A stretch of 64,000 nt of DNA from Saprospiraceae bacterium (lineage in GTDB: Bacteria; Bacteroidota; Bacteroidia; Chitinophagales; Saprospiraceae): contig JADJJL010000001.1 of NCBI GenBank assembly GCA_016710265.1, forward strand, positions 434,001 through 498,000. Reading direction: 5' to 3'. Under the pieces are notes generated by a model, which saw only the letters and a program-made list of their open reading frames with translations, was not told the DNA's origin and searched no databases. The position numbers and the translations under genes were made by a program. Below, one piece after another: positions 1-8,838 of this stretch (position 1 is the first letter of the stretch; each line of letters starts with the position of its first letter).

Positions 1-2
1 AT

Positions 3-209
3 GGACATGCCCATTTTTCGCCCGATGGTGAATGGGTCATTTATACTACAGAAGCATTCGGTATCAATGACGAACAAGCATTAATTCAGCCTATCATTTT
101 TTCGCCACAGATGTATGGAGAAATAGTGGCATTTCATATAAATACTAAAGAAGTATTCCGACTCACGCACAATAAATGGGAAGAAGGAACACCGCTCTGG
201 GTAGAATAA
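3..209 (+). CDS. C-terminal end of a TolB/PD40-like beta-propeller protein (5' truncated by window)
   Basis: The frame is open from the window edge and ends in TAA at 207-209, leaving the last 68 residues of a protein whose start is outside the window. It opens with HAHFSPDGEWVIYTT, a typical WD40-like/PD40 propeller blade (xFSPDGxxIxY). It ends with a second blade-like segment, LTHNKWEEGTPLWVE, where TPxW is the usual blade-closing motif of TolB-like propellers. The probable role is a secreted or periplasmic sugar- or protein-binding propeller, or a peptidase-associated propeller. The catalytic or anchoring part, if any, cannot be seen. Confidence 0.7.
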   Translation, partial: GHAHFSPDGEWVIYTTEAFGINDEQALIQPIIFSPQMYGEIVAFHINTKEVFRLTHNKWEEGTPLWVE

Positions 210-250
210 TTATTTCAATTTCAACAGCTTTTATAATTGTGTGGTAAAAA

Positions 251-733
251 ATGAAAAATTCAATTTCTATCAGAGAATATGAAACAAAAGACTTTGAAGA
301 GATCATAAATTTGCTAAGGTTAAACACTCCTGAATATTTTGCAGCGGAGGAAGAAGCTGATTTTATCAATTATTTAAAAAATGAAAGGGAACTCTATTAT
401 GTACTACTCTTTGATGAAGTAATTATTGGTTGTGGCGGAATCAATTTTGAAGAAAATAAAACCATTGGAAAAATAAGTTGGGACATTTTACACCCGGAAT
501 ATCAAGGAAAAGGTTTAGGCAGTCAGTTGCTAAAACATAGAATTCAAAAACTTCAATCCATGGATGCTGTTGCAAAAATTATGGTTAGGACCTCGCAAGT
601 CGCTTATAAGTTTTACGAAAAACACGGTTTCCAATTAGTAGAGTACATCAAAGATTATTGGGCAGAAGGATTTGATATGAATAAAATGGAATACACACAA
701 GACCAACTTGAAAAAAATAGTCAGAAGAGTTAA
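251..733 (+). CDS. GNAT family N-acetyltransferase
   Basis: This 160-residue protein has the size and order of a single GNAT domain: beta strands at residues 48-80, then the acetyl-CoA pyrophosphate-binding loop QGKGLG at about 85-90 (consensus Q/R-x-x-G-x-G/A), followed by helix SQLLKHRIQKL. Near the C-terminus, YKFYEKHGFQLVE is the family's characteristic terminal motif. It would transfer an acetyl group from acetyl-CoA to an amine, but the substrate cannot be read from sequence. It starts 41 nt after the preceding gene and may be cotranscribed with it. Confidence 0.9.
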   Translation: MKNSISIREYETKDFEEIINLLRLNTPEYFAAEEEADFINYLKNERELYYVLLFDEVIIGCGGINFEENKTIGKISWDILHPEYQGKGLGSQLLKHRIQKLQSMDAVAKIMVRTSQVAYKFYEKHGFQLVEYIKDYWAEGFDMNKMEYTQDQLEKNSQKS

Positions 734-984
734 TAGCTTGACGTTTAAATTCACAATCGTAGCCTGAATTCAAATAAAAATAGACATCCTTCAATACCTA
801 AGGATAAACCATGTTAAGGGAAAGTTTCATTCATTAAGAAGCTAATTTACATGTATATATATTAATTCTCACAAGCTGATCCAAAAATCATGTAACTCTC
901 TTTTTCATTTGTGTAATGCCTTTGTTACAAATCAGCCTCACTTTTGTACAGTCATTAAATAGCAATAAATAAATTCAAAATAAT

Positions 985-1236
985 ATGGACAAAAATAGTA
1001 AAAACGCTAAACAAAATAATCAAACCGAAGATATGTTAAAGGACAAAACATATCAGGATTTCAATAAACAAAAACCGAATCCTGAGGATCCAAATCAGGA
1101 AAATCAAAATAAAGAATCAGAATTGGAAGATACATCAGATATAAACAGAGACATGACCATCCCGGCTTCTCCCAATCTTTCTGGCTTAAACAATGCTACA
1201 GAAGGAACCGTAAAGAGAAGACGAATCAGTAAATGA
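985..1236 (+). CDS. Small hydrophilic hypothetical protein
   Basis: This 83-residue protein is strongly hydrophilic and low complexity (rich in N, Q, K, D, E, P) with no signal peptide or membrane segment. It ends in a basic tail (VKRRRISK) and is probably largely disordered. No family was recognised. It stands alone, with about 250 nt of non-coding DNA upstream and the broken NmrA-like gene downstream. That it is a real gene is supported only by a clean ATG start, its length in an AT-rich region and its protein-like composition. Confidence 0.5.
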   Translation: MDKNSKNAKQNNQTEDMLKDKTYQDFNKQKPNPEDPNQENQNKESELEDTSDINRDMTIPASPNLSGLNNATEGTVKRRRISK

Positions 1237-1374
1237 TTTTAGTGAATCTAGTAAAAAAATAATTTTTTTTACTTTTTGCAAAGCAACACCTTAATAAAAT
1301 AGCGTAAATATTTCATCAGATGATAATGTTTGATGTTACGTCAGTTGTTTATATAAAATACTTTACCAAACCTT

Positions 1375-1571
1375 ATGACCAAAGTTATAATTACTGGGTC
1401 AACAGGGAATGAAGGAATGGAGGTCATAAAATCCTTACAGAGTATTGATCATCAATTAGACATTTATGTCGGAGCAAGAAGCATTAGCGATGATAGATTT
1501 AATTAGACGATGACAAAATCAAATATTCAGAATTTGACTTTACCAATATTAAATCATCCGTTCGAGATTAA
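1375..1571 (+). pseudogene. NmrA-like NAD(P)-binding protein remnant (frameshifted, truncated)
   Basis: The first frame (ATG 1375, stop 1504-1506) encodes MTKVIITGSTGNEGMEVIKS followed by a second strand ending VGARS. This is the Rossmann-fold N-terminus of atypical short-chain dehydrogenases (NmrA/NAD(P)H-binding), with the dinucleotide loop TGSTGNEG at residues 7-14. A change to the -1 frame near 1503 continues the same protein as LDDDKIKYSEFDFTNIKSSV before TAA at 1569-1571. The remaining two thirds of the usual ~280-residue family is absent. It is therefore a decayed gene with one visible frameshift and a 3' deletion. Confidence 0.75.
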
Positions 1572-1723
1572 CTCAATGCCATCCACAATAATTATAGCAA
1601 ATTAATATTCAATATTAAATATATTATATAATATATTCATATATAAATGAATGCTACTAATAAAAATGAATACTGATTGATTCAAATATATTACCATACC
1701 TTTATACAATTAAAGAAAGATCT

Positions 1724-2593
1724 ATGCTAAATCAATTGTTTTACGGTTTGATTATTCTGTTTTTCGCCTTAATCTTAGGCTGTTCCTCAAAGGATTCATC
1801 TGATAATCACTTTTCCGGATCCATCTACTACAATGATGGCTCACAAGCAGGCGGAACATTATTCCGGATATCCGCCAAAGATGGAATTGTTGAACAATTA
1901 ATGAATAATGCTAAGCAGCCAGATGTTATGGCCAACGGCAATATCGTGGCCATCGAAAATAACCAAGGTAGAATAATGGTAACAGATCTATTCGGTGCAA
2001 ATCGGAAAACGCTTGTCTCATGGAGCGGGGATCCAAATGAGAAGTATAGAAATTATTTAAACTCACCTCGTATATCGTATGACCAAAAATATGTAGCTTA
2101 CGATGGGTATCCGTATAATCAAATTACTTATGTAGTGAATGCCCAATCCGGGCAAATAATGGTAGCTATTGGAAATCCGAACGACTTAAATCAAAATTAT
2201 TACTCCCCGAGTTGGGCTCCAGATGGCTCTTTGGTTGTGCAAGGTGCTCCCTCTAGAAACAACGGACTATACTTAATGGATAAGGGATTTAACAGCATCA
2301 TGCGGATAGATCCTAACCTAACAGATGTAAACAGTCCTAGTGTAAGTCCAGATGGTAAATCTATAGCATTTATTAGTAATTATGAATTGTGGACAATGGA
2401 TTTTAATGGCTCAAATCCACGTCAAATTAAAACAAATTTATCTCAGCTTTCATCTCCTACCTGGTCTCCTGACAGTAAATACATCGCAGTTGTGAGTGAT
2501 TTAAGAATTTATATTGTGGATATTAAAAGTTTAACAATAACTCTTCTTGATGATAGCAGACCCGCAGGCTTCCAACAAATTTGTTGGAAGTAA
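1724..2593 (+). CDS. TolB-like beta-propeller lipoprotein
   Basis: This 289-residue protein begins with a lipoprotein signal peptide (hydrophobic residues 4-19, lipobox LILGC, Cys20) and should be anchored in the envelope. The rest is a propeller with recognisable PD40/TolB blades: PSWAPDGSLVV, SVSPDGKSIAFIS and PTWSPDSKYIAVVS. Such proteins bind other proteins or act as sensors; no catalytic residues are evident. The upstream 150 nt is extremely AT-rich. It resembles the truncated propeller gene at the window edge and may be a paralogue. Confidence 0.8.
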   Translation: MLNQLFYGLIILFFALILGCSSKDSSDNHFSGSIYYNDGSQAGGTLFRISAKDGIVEQLMNNAKQPDVMANGNIVAIENNQGRIMVTDLFGANRKTLVSWSGDPNEKYRNYLNSPRISYDQKYVAYDGYPYNQITYVVNAQSGQIMVAIGNPNDLNQNYYSPSWAPDGSLVVQGAPSRNNGLYLMDKGFNSIMRIDPNLTDVNSPSVSPDGKSIAFISNYELWTMDFNGSNPRQIKTNLSQLSSPTWSPDSKYIAVVSDLRIYIVDIKSLTITLLDDSRPAGFQQICWK

Positions 2594-2700
2594 TTAAAAT
2601 AAATAACTCAGTCAATCAAATCGCATAAATATTTTTAATTTTAAGACACGTGTTAGGATTCTTAAAATCAATTGGTTTTATCAAATTACAAAATTCGCTT

Positions 2701-3195
2701 TTACTTTATCAGACATTTGCAATCCTTTAATTTATTCTTCAAAATCATTTGATTGATCTCTTTTACTTCGTCCTTAAACTTAAATCTGCTTCCGCAATTA
2801 TAAAGTTCAACAAACGGGTTTTTATCCTTAATTTTGGAAAATAAATCTTTTACTGTAAAACCATCTTCCATTTTCAAATACATTTCATAACTAAGCTTTA
2901 AAAATGCAGTTTGTGCACTTATACCGCGGTTGTCCAAATAATATCCTTTGATTAATGCTGTAGGATAGGTATATTCATTATTTTTATATAAATCATGTTT
3001 TGAAGGGTATGCAATAATTTCAGACTTATCTGCCGAAAGCATCACAGGCACAAGGGTTTTATAGCTGTCTTCTTTAATTTTATAAATCATGGTTGGTGGT
3101 CCATATCTGTCGAAATCATTCAAACTACTTTTCCGTGTGCAACATAGGCAAAGCACTAAAATAATAATTAAACTTGAAATTGCATTCAAGTTCAT
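2701..3195 (-). CDS. Lipoprotein-like protein abutting the C10 protease gene
   Basis: This 164-residue protein has a hydrophobic N-terminus (residues 6-18) ending in a cysteine pair (Cys18-Cys19), consistent with a signal peptide or weak lipobox. The body has features I associate with an uncharacterised Bacteroidota family: an early VPVMLSADKSEIIAYPS segment, a YPTALIKGYYLDNRG segment, and a C-terminal part with NCGSRFKFKDEVKEIN. Its ATG lies immediately after the stop codon of the upstream C10 protease (no intergenic base), so the two are almost certainly translated from one mRNA. A protease partner or inhibitor role is possible by analogy with C10 protease/inhibitor pairs, but there is no direct sequence support for it. 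Confidence 0.75.
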   Translation of the reverse strand: MNLNAISSLIIILVLCLCCTRKSSLNDFDRYGPPTMIYKIKEDSYKTLVPVMLSADKSEIIAYPSKHDLYKNNEYTYPTALIKGYYLDNRGISAQTAFLKLSYEMYLKMEDGFTVKDLFSKIKDKNPFVELYNCGSRFKFKDEVKEINQMILKNKLKDCKCLIK

Positions 3196-5712
3196 TTAAT
3201 GCAATATATTTATTCTTGTAGAAATAGATTCCATAAATTGGTTCTGAATTTTAAGATAATAAAGTCCATTTTGAAGGCTACTTACATCTATTGGTAGTTT
3301 TTGAGTACCAATGAAAATATTACTTATTGTTTTAATCTGTCGTCCTGTGGTACTAAAAATTTTTATTTCACTAGGTCCATTAATAATTTCATTGGTTTCC
3401 AAATAAACAATGTTATTTGCTGGATTGGGGAAGCAATTTAGTTTATTTCCATTTATAAAATCTATGCTAGCAGAGGTTTGAGTTCTAGTGATATTTAAAT
3501 CCAATATATAAGTTCCTGTTTCACCCGCAGAATATGGTGCAATAAAAAACAATGCCTCACCCCCGTTTTTCAATACCAAACTATTGGGAATTGAATAATC
3601 GAAAGCATCTGAATACCCATTGCCTAGGTCATATGAAACTAAAATATCTGCACTGTAATCTTTACCATCTAAACTACTGAATCGATCGCCTATTTTAGCA
3701 TCTATTTTATAATCGAAACCTGCAGGAAAAATAACTTTATAAAAATCATACTCAGTTCTATTATGAAAATTTGAACCAATGGTATTGATCTTTGCCTGAT
3801 TACCATTAAAAGTATAAGTCAAATTGTAGGCTGTTTCTTTTGAATTATTTTCTTCATATTTATCGGCGATGATTCCAGGTGCAATAACATTGATCAATAC
3901 AGGATTATCATATAATGTATTTGAAATAATAGACCAATCAATATAATCTGACGAATTAAAAAGGGCAATGTAATAACTCCCAGGCTCTAGGGTTAAACCT
4001 ACATTTGAAAATTGATATCCGGAATTAAAAAATCCACCCTTAATTTCAACGTCTTCTATTTCCGCTATTGTTTCAACCCATTTGCCTTCTTGATCAAAAA
4101 TATCGGCAGACAACCATCCGTTAAAATCTGGTGTACCATAATTAGCAATATCAACTGTGATCGTAAACGCCTGATCTTGGGTAATAGGATTTGAACTGAA
4201 ATTCATTTTTGAATACATTTCAATGTCATTATCACTACTTAACACTGTGAGGCTAATAGGGTTATTGTAAGTTGAAGGATTGATTAAAGTCCATTCCTTA
4301 TCCGGATTGCGGTAATAAAGTCCAATGGTATGTTTTCCCGGAATAAGAGTCATTCCCACAGTGTTAAATTCGTATGTATTGTAAAATCCATTTTGAAGAC
4401 TTTGGTTGTTTAAAATTTCAACGAAATCAACAAAAACACCTTCATTGGTAAAAACAGCCGCACAAAGTTCTCCACTAAATGTGGACATTCCAAAATTTAC
4501 AATTTTCACTGAAATTGTGAATGCTTGATTTGAACCTAATGAAGTAGGATCAACTTCCATCGTTGAATATAGGCTTAGATCAAAGGTTCCTGAACTAACT
4601 TGCTCTGGTTGAATTCCCAGAATTGCATAATGACCTGAATTATAACCTCCAGTTCCTCCTCCAGTTCCGACTCCACCGGGATTGAGCGCATCAATCGTAA
4701 AATAACCGTCGTAAGCGCCACCCCATCCCCAATTAATATGAAAAAAATTATTGTTGTCGTAACCATCTATGTCAAAAAAATGTCCACCACCTGTACCAGC
4801 ACCTCTATATAAAAAAGGTCTTGCATTGTCAAGTTCGTTTTTTAATAAATTAACCCAATCTGCTGTTCTATAATTCTCGCGGATGTACACCTGCGTAGAG
4901 ACCTTATAGCCAAAGTATGATTTGAATGCTTCACTAATGGTGTATAATCCTGAGGTACTTGTTTGTGGGCTGTAGTCCATATTTTGAGCTACACCACAAT
5001 GGTACATTAAATTTGCAACATCAAAGTTATAGGATCTAACATCATTGGGCATCCTGGACCAATCATAAGTCGCATTTCCAAAATTTACTGAAAGTGTTCC
5101 ATAGCTTGGGTGGTTATAGGAGTGGAATCCTGTGCCTTGTTTTGGATATTTCCAATACTTCATAATTTGTGCCATGGCAGTAGCACCGCATCCGGTCACT
5201 GAGCCTCCTGGACAAAGGTCGTTGTAAAAAGGGCGTTGATTCCAAATGGTATTCATCAATGGTAAAACACTAGACATTTGATCTTTCACTGAAAATAATC
5301 CAGTGGTGTAGTCCTGCCACTGTTGCTTTATTTCGGGAGAAGCTTGCAGCTTATTTTCTCTGACATAAAAAATCTGTTCTTTATACTCAGTCAACCATTT
5401 TTGCAGATTGATTGGCATGTCCGTACTATTAAACCTTCCAGTCAATGAATAACCAATTACAGGAATAGATTCATCCTCTGCAGAAATGATGACAAATCCA
5501 TCGTTTTCATTCAAGTTAAACACAAAAAAAACAGGTTCCTTGTTTGTGGTTTCTGCCTTATATGCAAGATCAACTTTTTTAATTTTAACCGGCGAGATGT
5601 GGTTTGTAAAAAGCAAAGCCACTTGTTTTGCAACAATAATATCCACGATTGCAGAAAAGCCAATCATATGAATTGACCCGATCAAAAAAAGAATGCAAAA
5701 AACCTTTTTCAT
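3196..5712 (-). CDS. C10 family cysteine protease (streptopain-like) with T9SS sorting domain
   Basis: This 838-residue secreted protein carries, in order: a signal peptide (1-20); an inhibitory Spi-type prodomain (~22-95, with GFVIISAEDESIPVIGY); and the C10 catalytic domain (~140-375). The domain has the nucleophile Cys175 in GCGATAMAQIMKYW, the catalytic His311 in GGGHFFDIDGYD and the following HINWGWGG loop. Next come two Ig-like repeats (~378-490 and ~495-610), a PPC-like domain (~620-740), and a type A T9SS signal (~755-838, starting CFPNPANN and ending in strands). It is predicted to be exported by Sec and then T9SS and to act outside the cell as a peptidase. It has its own promoter (5851-5879) and a directly abutting lipoprotein gene. 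Confidence 0.92.
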   Translation of the reverse strand: MKKVFCILFLIGSIHMIGFSAIVDIIVAKQVALLFTNHISPVKIKKVDLAYKAETTNKEPVFFVFNLNENDGFVIISAEDESIPVIGYSLTGRFNSTDMPINLQKWLTEYKEQIFYVRENKLQASPEIKQQWQDYTTGLFSVKDQMSSVLPLMNTIWNQRPFYNDLCPGGSVTGCGATAMAQIMKYWKYPKQGTGFHSYNHPSYGTLSVNFGNATYDWSRMPNDVRSYNFDVANLMYHCGVAQNMDYSPQTSTSGLYTISEAFKSYFGYKVSTQVYIRENYRTADWVNLLKNELDNARPFLYRGAGTGGGHFFDIDGYDNNNFFHINWGWGGAYDGYFTIDALNPGGVGTGGGTGGYNSGHYAILGIQPEQVSSGTFDLSLYSTMEVDPTSLGSNQAFTISVKIVNFGMSTFSGELCAAVFTNEGVFVDFVEILNNQSLQNGFYNTYEFNTVGMTLIPGKHTIGLYYRNPDKEWTLINPSTYNNPISLTVLSSDNDIEMYSKMNFSSNPITQDQAFTITVDIANYGTPDFNGWLSADIFDQEGKWVETIAEIEDVEIKGGFFNSGYQFSNVGLTLEPGSYYIALFNSSDYIDWSIISNTLYDNPVLINVIAPGIIADKYEENNSKETAYNLTYTFNGNQAKINTIGSNFHNRTEYDFYKVIFPAGFDYKIDAKIGDRFSSLDGKDYSADILVSYDLGNGYSDAFDYSIPNSLVLKNGGEALFFIAPYSAGETGTYILDLNITRTQTSASIDFINGNKLNCFPNPANNIVYLETNEIINGPSEIKIFSTTGRQIKTISNIFIGTQKLPIDVSSLQNGLYYLKIQNQFMESISTRINILH

Positions 5713-5850
5713 AATTTGTAATTAGATTTAAGAAAAGTTAATGAGAAGAAATGAAAGAAAAACTTCAAGAATTTGACCGTTTGGGCTGGCAAGCAAATTT
5801 CAAGGAAAGAAATCGAAAAAGCCTGACCAACTTACTTTATCGTTTGAATG

Positions 5851-5879
5851 CAAAGATAAACTTTATTTAATATTTCAAA
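5851..5879 (-). promoter_or_regulatory. Bacteroidota-type promoter of the C10 protease gene
   Basis: On the minus strand the sequence reads TTTG, 17 nt, TATCTTTG. This matches the Bacteroidota consensus TTTG-N17-23-TAnnTTTG, with the -7 box at 5851-5858 and the -33 box at 5876-5879. The implied leader to the ATG at 5712 is about 135 nt. Confidence 0.6.
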
Positions 5880-5964
5880 ATATACTTAAACTTATTTTTC
5901 AAGTCTTGCTTACTACGCGTCAATCCTGTATTTTCAATTATTTTAGACAACATTTGATTCACTC

Positions 5965-6657
5965 TCACTCCCCATAATGATAAAAAATCCCAGTGTCAAA
6001 GGCGGTCCAAAGGCTGGCTTTTTGGCCACAGGATTTTAAAGCATTGTTGGCCCAGGTGTTACAGGTTTTAAATAGATGATAGCGCCCTACGGCTTCGTAA
6101 AAGGCATCGTGCATGCTATAATGGGCGTCAGTGCCAATGTGGATGGATTGTCCGGACTGGTCTGTTTTAAAACTCTTTTGGATGTACTGGACAAGTTGTT
6201 GGTATTGGCCATTGCTGATTCGGATACTTTTGCAATTTTCACTTTCCTTCAATTGATGATAGAAGCTTGCATGAATAGCCGAGGTACTTAATGCAAATGC
6301 AGCTTTAAAAGCCACACTCCACTTGAGCTCTGCCCAGGTGGGAGTTTCAAGGTAAAAACCTTTGTCACCCCAACCAAAGGCCACAAATTGGACGGTCGTA
6401 TCTTTGGCTTTGGTGTGTTCGAATTTAACCCATTGGGTCCAGTCGACGACAGCTGTTTTAACTGGCACCACAATGTCGGTATGAACTCCATTGGTTAAAA
6501 TGTAAATCGTAAGATCATCCTTTGATTTCAAATGTCCATTAATTGCAATTCGAGAAAGGATAAATGCAGATGCTAGATATAAAAGGATAAAGCCCATTAA
6601 GGACAATATAAATATTTTCAAAACTTTTAAGAAACTCTTGAAATTTATATAGCCCAT
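5965..6657 (-). CDS. TIGR02117/DUF2459 family membrane-anchored protein
   Basis: This 230-residue protein has one N-terminal membrane segment (about residues 13-35) and a periplasmic domain. The domain opens with the family hallmark TNGVHTDIVVPV, then FGWGDKGFYLETPTW, and closes with CNTWANNALKSCG, where the Cys, Asn and His-type residues are conserved. The fold has been related to NlpC/P60- or transglutaminase-like hydrolases, but no activity is established. It is a stand-alone gene on the minus strand, 48 nt from the next gene. Confidence 0.85.
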   Translation of the reverse strand: MGYINFKSFLKVLKIFILSLMGFILLYLASAFILSRIAINGHLKSKDDLTIYILTNGVHTDIVVPVKTAVVDWTQWVKFEHTKAKDTTVQFVAFGWGDKGFYLETPTWAELKWSVAFKAAFALSTSAIHASFYHQLKESENCKSIRISNGQYQQLVQYIQKSFKTDQSGQSIHIGTDAHYSMHDAFYEAVGRYHLFKTCNTWANNALKSCGQKASLWTAFDTGIFYHYGE

Positions 6658-6705
6658 TTTGGAAGACTTATTTTTGATTTTAAAACAAGAATATAAATAA
6701 ATAAT

Positions 6706-7518
6706 TTAATTCAAACTGTTTAAAGAATAAAGACTAATCATCGTGCGGTAAATTTCCAAACAGATATTAAAGACCAAAAGACTGAGGAGAGAGGCAATAA
6801 TGGAATAAATCCAGACAGATTTATAAAATTTTTTAACCGCATAAAACAGATATACTAAAATAATCAATTGGATCGGAATGACATAAATTAAATTGTTTAC
6901 ATGTCCAAACAATAAGTTGACCAATTCTATCCATGCAACCATAATGAGCAATACAAAAGAAAAAAAGTGGGTAGCAAAAATGATATGCTGCCCTGTTGGG
7001 AATTTTTTTCGGATAAATAGTATAGTAAAATTCAATGTAAGAATCGGAATAAATGCAATGACCAAAGCTTTGGCAACAGACTTCGATTTTTGATCATAAG
7101 CATTGGAAAGTTGATCCATTGTTAAGTCAAGTTCCAGTGCTTTTTGCCCTGCCATTGATTTGATACTGTAACCCATGTCCGCTGAGACCGTAAACCACCA
7201 GGAAGAAGGTTTTCTAAAAATATCGGTATCAGATAATAAAACGAAAAAGAGAATATTAACCAAAATAAAAATCTGAAAGGGTTTCATGAATGGCTTTCTC
7301 AATCCCATCACATAAGCTTCACTGAGAAAACCGGGCGAAACCAACAGTTTTTTAAAGCTTCGGTAAAGTTTAGAATCCATATGCGTAAATACATCCACGG
7401 ATTGTTCCACCATTGTGCTCAATGAGAAGTCTTTGGGAGAAACTATCTTTTCATCACAGACATAACAATAGGAACCCAATAATTCAGTTTTGCAATGAAT
7501 GCAAGTTTTATTTTCCAT
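6706..7518 (-). CDS. DUF3667 domain membrane protein with N-terminal zinc ribbon
   Basis: This 270-residue protein starts with a small zinc-ribbon (Cys6-x2-Cys9 and Cys18-x2-Cys21, motif CIHC and CYVC). A soluble linker follows with LLVSPGFLSEAYVMGLRKPF, the DUF3667 signature. The C-terminal half has about four membrane helices (roughly residues 85-105, 150-170, 180-205, 212-260). DUF3667 proteins are widespread in Bacteroidota and have no known function. It may be cotranscribed with the DUF2459 gene downstream. Confidence 0.85.
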   Translation of the reverse strand: MENKTCIHCKTELLGSYCYVCDEKIVSPKDFSLSTMVEQSVDVFTHMDSKLYRSFKKLLVSPGFLSEAYVMGLRKPFMKPFQIFILVNILFFVLLSDTDIFRKPSSWWFTVSADMGYSIKSMAGQKALELDLTMDQLSNAYDQKSKSVAKALVIAFIPILTLNFTILFIRKKFPTGQHIIFATHFFSFVLLIMVAWIELVNLLFGHVNNLIYVIPIQLIILVYLFYAVKKFYKSVWIYSIIASLLSLLVFNICLEIYRTMISLYSLNSLN

Positions 7519-7588
7519 AGTTTTCGCAGCGATGGATTCCCCTAAGATTAAAGCAAAACAGTCCGAAACATAAGAGATCTATATCTTT

Positions 7589-8068
7589 TTATTTGGGTAT
7601 GCAACTGATGGTCAAGTCGACCATGGTGTTGTTGAACAATAAATTAGGTAAGGTGGCATTGAGCTCAGAAGCATCCAATTTGTTGACTCTGGCTTGAATG
7701 GTTCCCTGACCTTGAGTTAGACTTGTATTGACCAGATAAATATATTTGGCATCAAAACTTAAATCCCAACTGCCATCTGTGGACACTTGAGGATCAGTAG
7801 CTGCACATTTGGTAACACCTTCGTCTCTGGAAATGGAATTGTCCGATTTAAAACTAATGAGATTGTCTCGAACACACGAAGGTTGAAGAGAGGTAATATC
7901 TGTCATAAGAGTACCCCCTATGTCAATTGCTGGATTGACAGTCCATTTGACGATAAACCACTCGTTGTTTTTAAGAATGTCAGATGGAGATTCTTCTTCC
8001 TTTGTGCAAGAAAAAATGCTCAAAAAAACTAATGCGCATGTCAAATAAAAAATCCCCTTGCTTTTCAT
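7589..8068 (-). CDS. Lipocalin-like lipoprotein (hypothetical)
   Basis: This 159-residue protein has a lipoprotein signal peptide with the modified cysteine at Cys21 (FLSIFSC). The mature part begins NNEWFIVKWTV and contains FKSDNSISRDEG, DGSWDLSFDAKYIYL and a terminal strand. This is the pattern of small lipocalin-like (DUF4923/DUF5004-type) beta-barrel lipoproteins of Bacteroidota. Three internal cysteines could form disulfides. The function is unknown; a surface or periplasmic binding role is typical of the fold. Confidence 0.65.
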   Translation of the reverse strand: MKSKGIFYLTCALVFLSIFSCTKEEESPSDILKNNEWFIVKWTVNPAIDIGGTLMTDITSLQPSCVRDNLISFKSDNSISRDEGVTKCAATDPQVSTDGSWDLSFDAKYIYLVNTSLTQGQGTIQARVNKLDASELNATLPNLLFNNTMVDLTISCIPK

Positions 8069-8246
8069 ACTTTAATATTTATTGATTTTAAAATTGGGAC
8101 AAGTACTATTCGTGGCTGGAAATTTATCCAACGAAATCCTATCCTGCCAACAAAACTACATAACTTATTCCGATCACCCTATATAAATTCTACTTCGTTC
8201 AACTTTTTAGGCTCTGTGTCATTTTACTTCCACAACAATTTAAATT

Positions 8247-8771
8247 TTGAAAAATTCCTTATTCATCGTCCTAGCCATTGCCGTCTTGTTTCTACTGGTA
8301 CGGTACTTTTACTTTAAACCCATGTTGGTCTTTGGCCAGGAAGCACCGGGATTTGCAACCGTTGGTATGGACGGAGACAGTATTCGCCTATCGGATTTTA
8401 GAGAAAGATACATTCTTCTCGATTTTTGGGGTAGTTGGTGCGGACCTTGCAGGGTAGAAAATCCAATCCTTTCCATGCTCTATACCAGATACAAAGACCA
8501 GGTTTTTATGTCTGCTAAAGGCATCAGTTTCATCAGCGTGGCTCTGGACCAAAATACGGAAGCAGTCAAAGCAGCCATCCTCAAAGATGGTCTCAGTTGG
8601 CCACATCATATTCAGGAGCCACAGTCCATGGATGGTCCTGCCACCAAATTATTTGGAATCAAAAGCATTCCCATGAAGTATCTGATCGGCCCTGACGGCA
8701 AAATCATCCTTGCAGATCCCGATATCAAGGAACTCGATGACTTTCTAGCCAAAGATGCCGTAAAAAACTGA
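8247..8771 (+). CDS. TlpA-like thioredoxin-fold thiol-disulfide oxidoreductase
   Basis: This 174-residue protein has an N-terminal membrane anchor (residues 5-20) and a TlpA/ResA-type redoxin domain with active site WCGPC (Cys65, Cys68). The cis-proline region is IKSIPMKYLIGPDG. It should act in the periplasm, reducing or oxidising disulfides, for example in cytochrome c maturation. The start used is a TTG; no ATG gives a complete signal anchor. It ends 67 nt before grpE. The sigma-54-like elements of grpE begin at its last codons, so it is probably a separate transcription unit. Confidence 0.88.
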   Translation: MKNSLFIVLAIAVLFLLVRYFYFKPMLVFGQEAPGFATVGMDGDSIRLSDFRERYILLDFWGSWCGPCRVENPILSMLYTRYKDQVFMSAKGISFISVALDQNTEAVKAAILKDGLSWPHHIQEPQSMDGPATKLFGIKSIPMKYLIGPDGKIILADPDIKELDDFLAKDAVKN

Positions 8772-8808
8772 CATTTTGGCTGAAAATTCAATGTGGCAAG
8801 TATATTGC
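8769..8808 (+). promoter_or_regulatory. Sigma-54-like promoter plus upstream motif for grpE-dnaJ
   Basis: TGGCAA-GTATA-TTGC at 8794-8808 fits the sigma-54 -24/-12 consensus (TGGCAn-N5-TTGC) exactly. Eleven nt upstream is the 14-bp motif TGACATTTTGGCTG (8769-8782), which matches 11 of 14 positions of a motif in front of htpG at the same relative place. The grpE ATG is 30 nt downstream of the -12 box. A TTTG-N22-TATATTGC reading of the same DNA as a housekeeping promoter is possible but fits less well. Confidence 0.55.
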
Positions 8809-8838
8809 GCTCTTGTTGGAGATTTATAATTAGAAGAT

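Noticed and set aside
5751..5870. Short plus-strand ORF (39 codons) upstream of the C10 protease gene
   Set aside because: It covers the antisense promoter of the protease gene; composition and length are compatible with chance, and nothing supports translation.
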